Origin: Bradyrhizobium sp. 21
Lineage (GTDB): Bacteria > Pseudomonadota > Alphaproteobacteria > Rhizobiales > Xanthobacteraceae
Assembly: GCF_023073335.1 (NCBI RefSeq)
Contig: NZ_JADPJG010000031.1
Span: forward strand, 197,798 to 261,797
Length of the DNA stretch: 64,000 nt
Reading direction: 5' to 3'
Shown here: positions 52,737 through 61,518 of the stretch, one piece after another
How positions within the stretch are numbered: the first letter of the stretch is position 1
Layout of the letters: each line of letters starts with the position of its first letter
Translations under genes and position numbers: made by a program
Notes under the pieces: generated by a model
What the model saw: the letters and a program-made list of their open reading frames with translations, nothing else
The model's database searches: none
What the model was told of the DNA's origin: nothing

Positions 52737-53960
52737 TTACCGCTCGTCCGCGATCACCTTGCCGTCGTTCGGCAGCGCGCCGGGCTGCACCAATTCAACG
52801 TCGCCTCCGAGTTTCGTCACCGCGCGCAAGGTGCCGGCAATCTCCTCGCGCAATGCATCGTTCGCGGCAGCCGTCTCCGCTTTCAGCGTCATTGTATCGG
52901 CCTCGCCCCGGCGCGTGACGACGAGGCGCAGTCTTCCAAGCGCGGAATGACGCTTGCCGATCTCGGCAACCTGCTCGGGGCGGACGAACATGCCCTTGAC
53001 CTTGGTGGTCTGGTCCGCGCGCCCCATCCAGCCCTTGATGCGCATGTTGGTGCGGCCGCAGGGGCTGGTGCCCGGCAGCGCCGCGGTGAGGTCGCCGAGC
53101 GCGAGCCGGATCCAGGGATGGTGCGGGTCGAGCGAGGTCACGACGATCTCGCCGACATCGCCCGGTGCCACGGGCTCGCCGGTGCCGGGCTTGACGATCT
53201 CCATGATCAGATCCTCGTTGACGACCATGCCCTCGTGCGCCCCGGTCTCGAAGGCGATGATGCCGAGATCGGCGGTGCCGAAGGCCTGGTGGGCATCGAT
53301 GCCGCGGGACTTGATCTCCGCCTGGAGCGAGGGCGGGAATGCCGCGCCCGAGACCAGCGCGCGCTTGATTGAGGAGACGTCGCGGCCCGAGCTTGCGGCA
53401 GCATCGAGCAATATCTTCAGGAAGTCCGGCGTGCCGCTGTAGCCGACGGGACGATAGGCCTCGATCAGCTCGAATTGCTGCTCGGTGTTCCCAGGACCTG
53501 CGGGGATAACGGCGCAGCCGAGCGCGCGCGCCGACGCATCGAAGATGAAGCCGCCGGGGGTGAGATGGTAGCTGAAGGTGTTGAGCACGATGTCATCGGG
53601 CCGGAACCCGGCCGCGAACAGCGCCCGCGCGCCGCGCCAAGGGTCGGCCTGTCGCCCCTCCGGCTCGAAAATCGGCCCTGGGGACGTAAAGAGGCGGGCG
53701 AACGAGCCGGGCGCAGCGGCGACGAAGCCGCCGAAGGGCATGGAGGCCTTGTGCAGGGCCGGCAGTTCCGACTTGCGCAGCACCGGCAGGCCGGCGAGGG
53801 CTGCCCTGGAGGTCACGGCGGCCGGATCGACGCCTTTCAGCCGGTCGGCATAGGTGGGCGCGGTCATCGCACTGCGCAGCACGCCGGGCAGGCGAGAGAA
53901 CAGATCGGCCTCGCGCGCGGCTTGCTCGCGCGTCTCGAGGGCGTCGTAATGGGCGGTCAT
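52737..53960 (-). CDS. Phenylacetate-CoA ligase-like (PaaK/CapK family) AMP-forming enzyme
   Basis: 407 aa. A PaaK-like fold is suggested by RLFTSPGPIFEP in the phosphate-binding region, VGYSGTPDFLKILL and the AMP-binding QAFGTADLG. The lid region KGWMGRADQTTKVKGMFVRPEQV carries the conserved arginine and is clearly PaaK/CapK. It would form an acyl-CoA from an aromatic or similar acid. It likely belongs with the LIV-type operon downstream, where a second ligase lies, rather than with the glycan genes. The AGE gene on the other strand separates them. It is divergent from AGE with an 86-base gap. Confidence 0.8.
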   Translation of the reverse strand: MTAHYDALETREQAAREADLFSRLPGVLRSAMTAPTYADRLKGVDPAAVTSRAALAGLPVLRKSELPALHKASMPFGGFVAAAPGSFARLFTSPGPIFEPEGRQADPWRGARALFAAGFRPDDIVLNTFSYHLTPGGFIFDASARALGCAVIPAGPGNTEQQFELIEAYRPVGYSGTPDFLKILLDAAASSGRDVSSIKRALVSGAAFPPSLQAEIKSRGIDAHQAFGTADLGIIAFETGAHEGMVVNEDLIMEIVKPGTGEPVAPGDVGEIVVTSLDPHHPWIRLALGDLTAALPGTSPCGRTNMRIKGWMGRADQTTKVKGMFVRPEQVAEIGKRHSALGRLRLVVTRRGEADTMTLKAETAAANDALREEIAGTLRAVTKLGGDVELVQPGALPNDGKVIADER

Positions 53961-54046
53961 GGCTGATCTTTCCGGGTTGGCGTCCGTTGCGTGCCGCCGC
54001 CGGCATGGCTATCAGACGGCCATTGGCGAGGTTTGAAGAGGACGCG

Positions 54047-55198
54047 ATGGCGGACGAAGGACTCATTGCGACGGACGAGGCAGCGGATGTCGTCCCGCGC
54101 CTGAAGCGCCGCATGATCGACGAGGCGCTGCCGTTGTGGTCGACGGTCGGCTGGGACCATGGCGCGGGTGGTTTCATCGATCGGCTGCGCCGTGACGGCA
54201 TGGCGGATGTGGCCGCGCCGCGGCGCGTGTTCGTGCAGGCCCGCCAGATCTATTGCTATGCCAAGGCCGCGCAGATGGGCTGGTATCCTGCGGGGCGCGC
54301 CATCGCACTGAAGGGGCTGGAGCATCTGCTGGCCAAGGCGAAGGCGCCCGACGGCCGGCCCGGCTACGTGCACCGGCTGACGCCGGAGGGCACGGTGCTG
54401 GACGGCCGGCGCGATGCCTACGACCACGCTTTCATCCTGTTTGCGCTGGCGGCCGTCTATGCGCTCGACCAGGACGCGCAAATTCGCGCCGAGATCGACG
54501 CCCTGCTCGCCTTCCTCGACGGTCGTTTGCGTTCGCCGCATGGCGGCGTCCACGAAGGCCTGCCGGTTTCGCTGCCGCGCCGGCAGAACCCGCATATGCA
54601 TCTGTTCGAGGCAATGATCGCCTGCTTCGACGCGACCCACGATTTGTCGTTCCAGAACCGCGCCGGCGAGTTCTTCGCGCTGTTCCTCGCCAATCTCTAC
54701 GACAAGCAGACGCGCGCGCTCGGCGAATATTTCGAGGAGGACTGGTCGAAGATCGCACCGGTCAGCGTTGAGCCAGGTCACCAGGCGGAATGGGTCTGGC
54801 TGCTGAAGGGATTCGAACGTATCACGGGATGCCCGACCGGGCAGCGGCGCGCCGAACTGCTGACGACCGCGCTGCGCTATCGCGACGGGGCCACCGGCTG
54901 CCTGATCGACGAGGGCGACGATGCCGGCAACATCCGCCGCAGCACGCGCCGGCTGTGGCCTCAGACCGAGATTGCAAAGGCTTGGATCGCGCAGGCCGAA
55001 TCCGGCGAGGCGGGCGCGGCGGACGAGGCGCGCATGGCGCTGGTGCGGCTCGAACGGCATTACCTCAGCCATCCCGTGAAGGGCGGCTGGTACGACCAGT
55101 TCGATCGCGACGGCAAATCGCTGATCGACACCATTCCTGCGTCGTCATTCTATCATGTTCTCTGCGCAGTCGCGGAAGCGGAGCAGGTGCTGGGCTAG
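54047..55198 (+). CDS. AGE-family (N-acylglucosamine 2-epimerase-like) epimerase/isomerase
   Basis: 383 aa (alpha/alpha)6 barrel. VFVQARQIYCYAKAAQMGW, DAYDHAFILFALAAVYAL, NPHMHLFEAMIACFDAT, VEPGHQAEWVWLL and RLWPQTEIAKAWI are the family's conserved His/Arg/Glu blocks. Members interconvert N-acylglucosamine/N-acylmannosamine, mannose/fructose or mannose-6-phosphate forms. The product could feed a NeuB enzyme (ManNAc or mannose), which is inference. ATG 54047 is chosen because GAGGA lies just upstream. The earlier in-frame start at 53987 is less likely. It is the only + strand gene between two - strand blocks, ending 3 bases from livF. Confidence 0.8.
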   Translation: MADEGLIATDEAADVVPRLKRRMIDEALPLWSTVGWDHGAGGFIDRLRRDGMADVAAPRRVFVQARQIYCYAKAAQMGWYPAGRAIALKGLEHLLAKAKAPDGRPGYVHRLTPEGTVLDGRRDAYDHAFILFALAAVYALDQDAQIRAEIDALLAFLDGRLRSPHGGVHEGLPVSLPRRQNPHMHLFEAMIACFDATHDLSFQNRAGEFFALFLANLYDKQTRALGEYFEEDWSKIAPVSVEPGHQAEWVWLLKGFERITGCPTGQRRAELLTTALRYRDGATGCLIDEGDDAGNIRRSTRRLWPQTEIAKAWIAQAESGEAGAADEARMALVRLERHYLSHPVKGGWYDQFDRDGKSLIDTIPASSFYHVLCAVAEAEQVLG

Positions 55199-55201
55199 AA
55201 C

Positions 55202-56041
55202 TCAGAGCCACCTTTTGCGCCGCTTGAAACTCTTGAGGTTCTTGAAGCTCTTGCGCTGGTCGCCGGCGCCGCCGAGATAGAATTCCTTGACGTCCTCGTT
55301 GTCGCGCAATTCGTCCGCGGTGCCGTCGAGCACAACCTTGCCCTGCTCCATGATGTAGCCGTGGCTCGCGACCGACAACGCGGCGCGCGCGTTCTGCTCG
55401 ACCAGCAGGATGGTAACGCCGAGGTCGCGGTTGATCTTCTGGATGATCGAGAACACCTCTTTCACCAGCAGCGGCGACAGGCCCATCGACGGCTCGTCCA
55501 TCAGGATCATCTTCGGACGCGCCATCAGCGCGCGGCCGATCGCCAGCATCTGCTGCTCGCCGCCGGAGAGATAGCCGGCAAGCCCGGTGCGCTCCTTGAG
55601 GCGCGGGAAATAGTTGAAGACCATGTCGAGATCGGCATCGACCCCGCGGTCCCTGCGGGTGAAGGCGCCAAGCTTGAGGTTTTCCAGCGAGGTCATGTCG
55701 GCGACGATGCGCCGGCCCTCCATCACCTGGAAGATGCCGCGGCGCACGATCTTGTCGGGATCGATGCCGGCGATTGCGGAGCCCTCGAACAGGATCTCGC
55801 CGCGCGTGACTTCGCCGTCCTCGGTCTTGAGCAGCCCCGAGATCGCCTTCAGCGTCGTCGACTTGCCAGCGCCGTTGGCCCCTAACAGCGCCACGATCGC
55901 GCCCTTGGGCACGTCGAGGCTGAGACCGCGCAGCACCAGGATCACGTCGTCATAGACGACCTCGATGTTGCGCACGGCGAGGAGGGGAGGAGCCGGCACG
56001 ACGGTAGGAGTGGGGTGAATCGCTTCGGCGGTTTGGGTCAT
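55202..56041 (-). CDS. livF: Branched-chain amino acid/aromatic-type ABC transporter ATPase LivF
   Basis: 279 aa ABC ATPase. Walker A ALLGANGAGKST at about residue 51, signature YLSGGEQQMLAIGRALM, Walker B MILMDEPSMGLSP and the LivF-type ILLVEQNARAALS are intact. It powers uptake by the LivH/LivM permease pair. About 25 basic residues at the C-terminus (RKSFKNLKSFKRRKRW) are outside the core. The 163-base gap to the binding-protein gene upstream holds a repeat with hairpins, which could dampen its expression relative to the binding protein. Confidence 0.88.
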   Translation of the reverse strand: MTQTAEAIHPTPTVVPAPPLLAVRNIEVVYDDVILVLRGLSLDVPKGAIVALLGANGAGKSTTLKAISGLLKTEDGEVTRGEILFEGSAIAGIDPDKIVRRGIFQVMEGRRIVADMTSLENLKLGAFTRRDRGVDADLDMVFNYFPRLKERTGLAGYLSGGEQQMLAIGRALMARPKMILMDEPSMGLSPLLVKEVFSIIQKINRDLGVTILLVEQNARAALSVASHGYIMEQGKVVLDGTADELRDNEDVKEFYLGGAGDQRKSFKNLKSFKRRKRWL

Positions 56042-56062
56042 GCTTCTTCATTCTCCGCTGCT

Positions 56063-56175
56063 GTCGCCCGGCTTGACCGGGCGACCCAGTATTCCAGGGG
56101 CGCTGAACGTTCCTCGATAAGCCGCGGCGTACTGGATCCCCCGCTCCAGTGCGCGATGCGCACAAGGCGGGGGAT
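56063..56175. repeat. Rhizobial intergenic repeat with two hairpins
   Basis: Two palindromic units: perfect 9-base arms 56063-56071 (GTCGCCCGG) and 56077-56085 (CCGGGCGAC) with a 5-base loop, and nested arms 56136-56144 (ATCCCCCGC) with 56167-56175 (GCGGGGGAT), containing an inner GTGCGC-GAT-GCGCAC hairpin. Sequences of the form GTACTGGATCCCCCGC...GCGGGGGATGACA are common between genes in alphaproteobacteria, as I recall. It lies between the binding-protein and livF genes, where it could stabilise the upstream mRNA or partly terminate transcription. Confidence 0.7.
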
Positions 56176-56204
56176 GACAGTTGTGTGTGTGGTGAAGGCC
56201 AGGC

Positions 56205-57488
56205 TCACCAGCCCAGCAATTCCGCCTTGCGCGGCAGCTCGACGGTCTTGACCTTCTCGAGCTTGATCGTGCCCTTGGTCATGAGGTCGTTGAGGTCGCC
56301 GTCGGTCGCGCCCGCGATCCTGGTGCGGTAGAGATCGACCTTCAGCGTGCCGCGGTGGTCCTTGTCGGTCCAGGTCGAGGGATTGCAGACGCCTTCCATA
56401 CCGGCCGGCACCCAATCCTTCTTCTGGTAGAAACCCTTCACGACGTTGTCGCCGGTGGCGCCGCCGTTCTTGGCGGCCCAGTCGAGCGCTTCCTTCATGT
56501 AGAGCGCCGAGCAGACGGCCGCGATGTAGTGCACCGGGCGATAGACCTTGCCGGTGGGGTCGGACATCTTGGAGATCTCCATCACCGTCTTCATGCCGGG
56601 CGCATCGCCACCCCAACTCACCGCGGTGCGCAGCGGGAAGATCACGCCGTCGGCGGCATCTCCGGCCGTCTTGGCGGCGTTCTCGTCCATGCCCCAGACA
56701 TTGCCCATGAACTGGATCTCGACGCCGGCAGTCTTGCAAGCCTTCATGACGGAGATGTTGGAAGCCGCGGTGTTGCCGAGATAGGCGTAGTTGGCGCCCG
56801 AGGATTTCAGGCTCAGGCACTGCGCGCTGTAGTCACCCGGCGCCAGCGCAAACACCAGCGGCGGCAAAACCTCGAAGCCGAGCTCCTGCGCCATGGCTTC
56901 GCCGGCGGCCTTCGGCGCGTTCGGATAGGGGTGGTTGGCGCCCATATGGACGAATTTCGGCTTGCCGGACTTGCCTTTGGCCTTCCAGTCCTCGGCGGCC
57001 CACATCAGCATCGCGCGCAGCGAGTCCGAATAGCTCGGGCCATAGAAGAAATTATAGGGCGCGGGCTTGGCCTTGCCGCTGACGCCTTCGGGATCGGTGA
57101 GGGCGGCGGCGTAGGAGCCCGAGAGATCGGGGATCTTGTCCTGCGCGAGGAAGCCGGTCAGCGCCTCGGTGTCGGCGGTGCCCCAGCCCATGATCGCTGC
57201 GACCTTGCTGTCCGGCGCCGACCACTTCTTGTACAGCGCGATCGCCTTCGGCACCTGGTAGCCGTAGTCGTTGGTGTCGACGCTGAGCTGCTTGCCGCCG
57301 ACGCCGCCGTTCTTGTTGACCCACGCGAAGGTGTCGGCGACGGCCTGGCCGTAGGGCGTGCCGACGTCGGAGGTGCCGCCGGAATAATCGGCGAGATGCC
57401 CGATCGCGATCTGCGCCTGCGCGCCTGCCGAGCCTACGGCGAGCGTCAGCGCCAGCGATGCGGTGCTCAAAAGGGATTTTGTCTTCAT
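56205..57488 (-). CDS. ABC transporter substrate-binding protein (LIV-type)
   Basis: 427 aa periplasmic binding protein (peripla_BP_6 type). The signal peptide is MKTKSLLSTASLALTLAVGS, with cleavage near AGAQAQ. The mature part has IAIGHLADYSGGTSDVG and NGGVGGKQLSVDTNDYGY, as in the LivK/AmiC group. The nearby acyl-CoA synthetase and PaaK-like ligase suggest an aromatic or long-chain acid substrate rather than leucine. It is 45 bases downstream of LivM. Confidence 0.88.
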   Translation of the reverse strand: MKTKSLLSTASLALTLAVGSAGAQAQIAIGHLADYSGGTSDVGTPYGQAVADTFAWVNKNGGVGGKQLSVDTNDYGYQVPKAIALYKKWSAPDSKVAAIMGWGTADTEALTGFLAQDKIPDLSGSYAAALTDPEGVSGKAKPAPYNFFYGPSYSDSLRAMLMWAAEDWKAKGKSGKPKFVHMGANHPYPNAPKAAGEAMAQELGFEVLPPLVFALAPGDYSAQCLSLKSSGANYAYLGNTAASNISVMKACKTAGVEIQFMGNVWGMDENAAKTAGDAADGVIFPLRTAVSWGGDAPGMKTVMEISKMSDPTGKVYRPVHYIAAVCSALYMKEALDWAAKNGGATGDNVVKGFYQKKDWVPAGMEGVCNPSTWTDKDHRGTLKVDLYRTRIAGATDGDLNDLMTKGTIKLEKVKTVELPRKAELLGW

Positions 57489-57533
57489 TGGTTGCCTCCT
57501 CCTGTTTATTTGTTGGTTAGAGAGTAGCCGCGC

Positions 57534-58607
57534 TCAATGCGAGAACGGGTAGAGTTTCCAGTACGTCTTGATCTGCCGCCAGCGATGCGCGAGCCCGTCC
57601 GGCTCGAACATCAGGAACACGATGATGATCGCCCCGATCGCGATCTCGCGCAGGAAGGTGATATTGTTGTTGAGAGAGAGCGCCTTGTCGATCGCGCCGC
57701 CCTTCAGGTAGACGCTGAGGAGTTCCATCGACTCCGGCAGCAGCACGACGAAGGCGGTGCCCATCAGCGTGCCCATGATCGAACCGGTGCCGCCGATGAT
57801 GATCATGGCGAGGAACAGGATCGAGCGCTCGATGCCGAAACCCTCCTGCGACACCACGAGCTGGTAGTGCGCATAGAGCGCGCCGGCGATGCCGGCGAAG
57901 AAGGCGGCGAGGCCGAACGACAGCGTGCGGTATTTGGTGAGGTTGATGCCCATGATCTCCGCGGAGAGGTAATGGTCGCGGATCGCCACCAGTGCGCGGC
58001 CGTCGCGCGTGCGCATCAAATTGGTGACGAGGATGTAGCTCGCGATCACATAGGCGAGCACGACATAGAAATATTGCCTGTCACCGCGGAGCGCGTAGCC
58101 GAAGATCGAGAACGGATTGGCGCTGGCCGGCACCGACCCGCCGGTGAACCACTCCGCGCGGGAGAAGAAATCGAGCAGGATGTATTGCGCCGCGAGCGTC
58201 GCGATGACGAGGTAGAGCCCCTTCAGTCGCGCCGCCGGGATGCCGAAGACAAGGCCGACCAGCGCGGTGACAACGCCCGCGAGCGGGATCGCGAAGAACA
58301 CCGGGATCGGTGCGTTGTTCGAGATGTAGGCCGAGGTAAAAGCGCCGAGCAGGAAGAAAGCGGCGTGCCCGATCGAGATCTGGCCGGTGAAGCCGACCAG
58401 GATATTCAGCCCGAGGGCCGCGATCGAAAAGATGCCGATCTGGATCAGGATGCTGAGCCAGTATCCGCCAAGGACTTGCGGCACGAGGCAGAGCACCAGC
58501 ACGCCGGCGATCGCAAAGTTGCGGCTGGTCGTGGTCGGAAAGATCGTGGTGTCCGCCGCATAAGAGGTGCGGAAGTCACCAGCAGGGATGAGGGCAGGGC
58601 CGGCCAT
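57534..58607 (-). CDS. livM: LIV-type ABC transporter permease LivM
   Basis: 357 aa permease with about ten helices. GIFSIAALGLNILVGFTGQISIGHAAFFLLGAF is the LivM signature region (LNLLVGYTGQ-type; here LNILVGFTGQ), and FFAGIAGALYAHY follows in the usual place. The N-terminal 30 residues are an extra, hydrophilic tail. It begins 3 bases after livH and ends 45 bases before the binding-protein gene. It forms the translocation pore with LivH. Confidence 0.88.
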   Translation of the reverse strand: MAGPALIPAGDFRTSYAADTTIFPTTTSRNFAIAGVLVLCLVPQVLGGYWLSILIQIGIFSIAALGLNILVGFTGQISIGHAAFFLLGAFTSAYISNNAPIPVFFAIPLAGVVTALVGLVFGIPAARLKGLYLVIATLAAQYILLDFFSRAEWFTGGSVPASANPFSIFGYALRGDRQYFYVVLAYVIASYILVTNLMRTRDGRALVAIRDHYLSAEIMGINLTKYRTLSFGLAAFFAGIAGALYAHYQLVVSQEGFGIERSILFLAMIIIGGTGSIMGTLMGTAFVVLLPESMELLSVYLKGGAIDKALSLNNNITFLREIAIGAIIIVFLMFEPDGLAHRWRQIKTYWKLYPFSH

Positions 58608-58610
58608 GAA

Positions 58611-59504
58611 TCAGATCCGCTCGATGTCGTGGGTGCCGAACAGGCCATAGGGCTTGATCATCAGCACGATGATGAGGACGTAGAACGGCGCGATCTCGTA
58701 GAGATTGCCCCAGTGCAGATATTCGCTGTCGACATATTGCGCGATGTTCTCGAGCAGCCCGATGATGATGCCGCCGAGCACGGCGCCGCCGACGGAATCG
58801 AGCCCGCCGAGGATCGCCGCCGGAAACACCTTGATGCCATAGCCGGCCAGTCCCGAGGACACGCCGTTCACCACGGCGACCACGATGCCCGCGACCGCCG
58901 AGACTGTCGCCGAGATCGCCCAGGCCATTGCGAACACGCTCTTGACGGAAATGCCGAGCGATTGCGCCACCTGCTGGTTGAACGCGGTGGCGCGCATCGC
59001 AAGGCCGTATTTGGAGACGCGGAAGAACCAGGCCATGCCGATCATCATCGCCACCGACACCACGAGGCTCATGATATAGACGGTCTGGATCTGGAGCCCA
59101 AACAGGCTGACCGACTGGCTTTCGAACACGCGCGGGAACGGCTGCGGATTGACGCCGAACATCCATTTCAGCGTCGCCTGCAGCACGGTGGACAGGCCGA
59201 TCGTCACCATGATGACCGAGATGATGGGCTCGCCGATCATCGGTCTCAGGATCAGGACCTGGATCGCGATGCCGAACATGAACATGAACACCAGCGTCAT
59301 CGGCATGCCGATCCAGAACGGCACCTGGTATTTCGCGAGCAGCGCCCAGCATACCCAGGCGCCGACCAGCAAGAGCTCGCCTTGCGCGAAATTGACGACC
59401 TGCGTCGCCTTATAGATCAGCACGAACGACATCGCGACCACGCCATAGAGCGTGCCGACCACGAGGCCGTTGACCAGGAGCTGAATGAGGAAGGCGGTGT
59501 TCAT
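58611..59504 (-). CDS. livH: LIV-type ABC transporter permease LivH
   Basis: 297 aa permease with about eight helices. LLVNGLVVGTLYGVVAMSFV and TQVVNFAQGELLLVGAWVCW are the LivH signature, with AAILGGLDSVGGAVLGGII near the C-terminus. It pairs with LivM. It starts 82 bases after the acyl-CoA synthetase gene. Confidence 0.88.
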   Translation of the reverse strand: MNTAFLIQLLVNGLVVGTLYGVVAMSFVLIYKATQVVNFAQGELLLVGAWVCWALLAKYQVPFWIGMPMTLVFMFMFGIAIQVLILRPMIGEPIISVIMVTIGLSTVLQATLKWMFGVNPQPFPRVFESQSVSLFGLQIQTVYIMSLVVSVAMMIGMAWFFRVSKYGLAMRATAFNQQVAQSLGISVKSVFAMAWAISATVSAVAGIVVAVVNGVSSGLAGYGIKVFPAAILGGLDSVGGAVLGGIIIGLLENIAQYVDSEYLHWGNLYEIAPFYVLIIVLMIKPYGLFGTHDIERI

Positions 59505-59586
59505 GGGATATGGTGTCCTTCGCCTCTCCCCGCTGGCGGGGAAGAGGGGTCATCGATCGGCAACGCACTCTGTATCGGAAGCGTGC

Positions 59587-61518
59587 TCACTCCGCGGCCT
59601 CCGCGAGCTGCCGCGGTCCACCCAGATCCACCACCCGCAGCGTCGTTCGCACGCGCTGCGTGGTGCCGTCCTGGAAACGGATCACGGTGTCGACGGGGAT
59701 GTCGGCGTCGCCGCGGTAGATCGCGTCGATGATGCCTTCGTATTTTTCGTTGATGACACTGCGGCGCACTTTTCGCGTGCGGGTGAGCTCGCCGTCGTCG
59801 GCGTCGAGCTCCTTGTAGAGCAGCAGGAAGCGGGAGATGCGCTGCGCCGGCGGCAGCGTGACGTTGACGGTCTCCACCTCCTTCCGGAGCAGCGCGTAGA
59901 CCTCGGGCCGCGAGGCGAGATCGCTGTAGGTCGTAAAGGAGAGCCGGTTCTTCTCGGCCCATTTCGAGATGATGGAGTAGCGGATGCAGATCATCGCCGC
60001 GAGTGCATCACGGCCGGCCCCCAACACCACGGCCTCGGCGATATAGGGCGAGAACTTCAGCTTGTTCTCGATGAACTGCGGCGAGAAGCGCTCGCCGCGC
60101 GAGGTCTCCGCCAGATCCTTGATGCGGTCGATGACGACGAGCTGGCGGTTGGCGTTGAAATAGCCGGCGTCACCGGACAGCATCCAGCCGTCCCTGATGT
60201 CGGCGACGCTTGCCTCCGGATTCTTGTAGTAGCCGAGGAACATGTTGGGATGCCGCACCACGATCTCGCCGACGCCGTGGACGTCGGCATTGTCGATTCG
60301 GATCTCGACGCTGCCGGCCATCGGCACGCCGGTGGTATCAGGATCAACCTTGCCCTCGGGATGCAGCGTATAGGCACCTAACAGCTCAGTCTGGCCGTAG
60401 AGTGTGCGCAACGGCACGCCCATGGCCTGGAAGAACTTGAAGGTCTCGGGCCCCAGCGCAGCGCCGCCGGTCGCGGCCGAACGCAGGCGGGTGAAGCCGA
60501 GGCGGTCGCGCAGTGCGCGGAACAGGATCGCGTCGGCAAAGCCGGAACGCTTGCCGTCTGCGAGCGCGGTGAGACCCGACTTCATGCCGATGTCGAACAG
60601 GTATTGCTTGTACGGCGTCGCGTCCATCACCCTGGCGCGGACGTCGGCTGCGATCGATTCCCAGACGCGCGGTGCAAACAGGACAAACGTCGGCGCGATC
60701 TCGCGCAGATCGTTCATCATGGTTTCGGGCTCCTCGACGAAGTTGATCTTCATCCGGCAGAGCAGGCCTTTGCCGAGCACATAGACCTGCTCCATGATCC
60801 ACGGTAGTGGAAGCACCGAGACGTATTCGTCGTCCGGCCCTTTCGGGTCGAAAGAGAGGTAGGTCGCGCAATGGCCGAGCACGCGGCCGGCGGCGAGCAT
60901 CGCAAGCTTCGGGTGCGAGGTGGTGCCCGACGTGGTGCAGAGAATCGCGACGTCCTCGCCCTTGGTGGCATCGACGAGCCGGTCGTAAAGCTCGGGCTCG
61001 CGCGTGGCGCGAGCGCGGCCGAGCTCGGCGAATTTCTCGGCCGACATCAGCCGCGGGTCGTCATATTTCCGCATGCCGCGCGGATCGGAATAGATGATGT
61101 GCTTGAGCCGCGGCACGCGCTCGGCCAGCGCAAGCAGCTTGTCGACCTGCTCCTCGTCCTCGGCGAAGACGAGCTGGGCCTCGCCATAGGTGAGGAGATA
61201 GGCGGCCTCTTCATCCAGCACGTCGCGATAGAGCCCGAGGCTGAGGCCACCAATCGCGTGAGTCGCAATTTCCGCAGCGACCCAGTCCGGCCGGTTGTCG
61301 CCGATGATGCCGACGACATCCTCGCGCCCCAAGCCCAATTCGACGAGGCCGAGTGCAAAGTCGCGCACGCGGGTGTGGTAGTCATTCCAGGTGAAGGGGC
61401 GCCAGAGCCCGAGATCCTTTTCGCGCAACGCGATCTCGTTGCCGTACTCCTTCGCGTTGAGCCGGAGCATCTTCGGATAGGTGTCGGCCTGCGCGACGCG
61501 GCCCGCGTAATCCATCAT
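59587..61518 (-). CDS. Long-chain acyl-CoA synthetase-like AMP-binding protein
   Basis: 643 aa ANL enzyme. The P-loop motif ILCTTSGTTSHPKLAML (about residue 190), LYGQTELLGAYTLHP and WMLSGDAGYFNANRQLVVIDRIKDL (A8-like region, with the catalytic Asp/Arg) are all intact. It activates a carboxylic acid to its CoA ester. The location inside a LIV-type operon, between LivG and LivH, suggests it traps the substrate as it enters the cell, and the substrate may be a fatty or aromatic acid. It overlaps livG by 4 bases. Confidence 0.87.
   Translation of the reverse strand: MMDYAGRVAQADTYPKMLRLNAKEYGNEIALREKDLGLWRPFTWNDYHTRVRDFALGLVELGLGREDVVGIIGDNRPDWVAAEIATHAIGGLSLGLYRDVLDEEAAYLLTYGEAQLVFAEDEEQVDKLLALAERVPRLKHIIYSDPRGMRKYDDPRLMSAEKFAELGRARATREPELYDRLVDATKGEDVAILCTTSGTTSHPKLAMLAAGRVLGHCATYLSFDPKGPDDEYVSVLPLPWIMEQVYVLGKGLLCRMKINFVEEPETMMNDLREIAPTFVLFAPRVWESIAADVRARVMDATPYKQYLFDIGMKSGLTALADGKRSGFADAILFRALRDRLGFTRLRSAATGGAALGPETFKFFQAMGVPLRTLYGQTELLGAYTLHPEGKVDPDTTGVPMAGSVEIRIDNADVHGVGEIVVRHPNMFLGYYKNPEASVADIRDGWMLSGDAGYFNANRQLVVIDRIKDLAETSRGERFSPQFIENKLKFSPYIAEAVVLGAGRDALAAMICIRYSIISKWAEKNRLSFTTYSDLASRPEVYALLRKEVETVNVTLPPAQRISRFLLLYKELDADDGELTRTRKVRRSVINEKYEGIIDAIYRGDADIPVDTVIRFQDGTTQRVRTTLRVVDLGGPRQLAEAAE

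Noticed and set aside
57537..59732. 731-aa + strand open frame across livM and livH
   Set aside because: Extremely Asp/His/Arg/Glu-rich, the complement of hydrophobic permease codons. Not a real protein.
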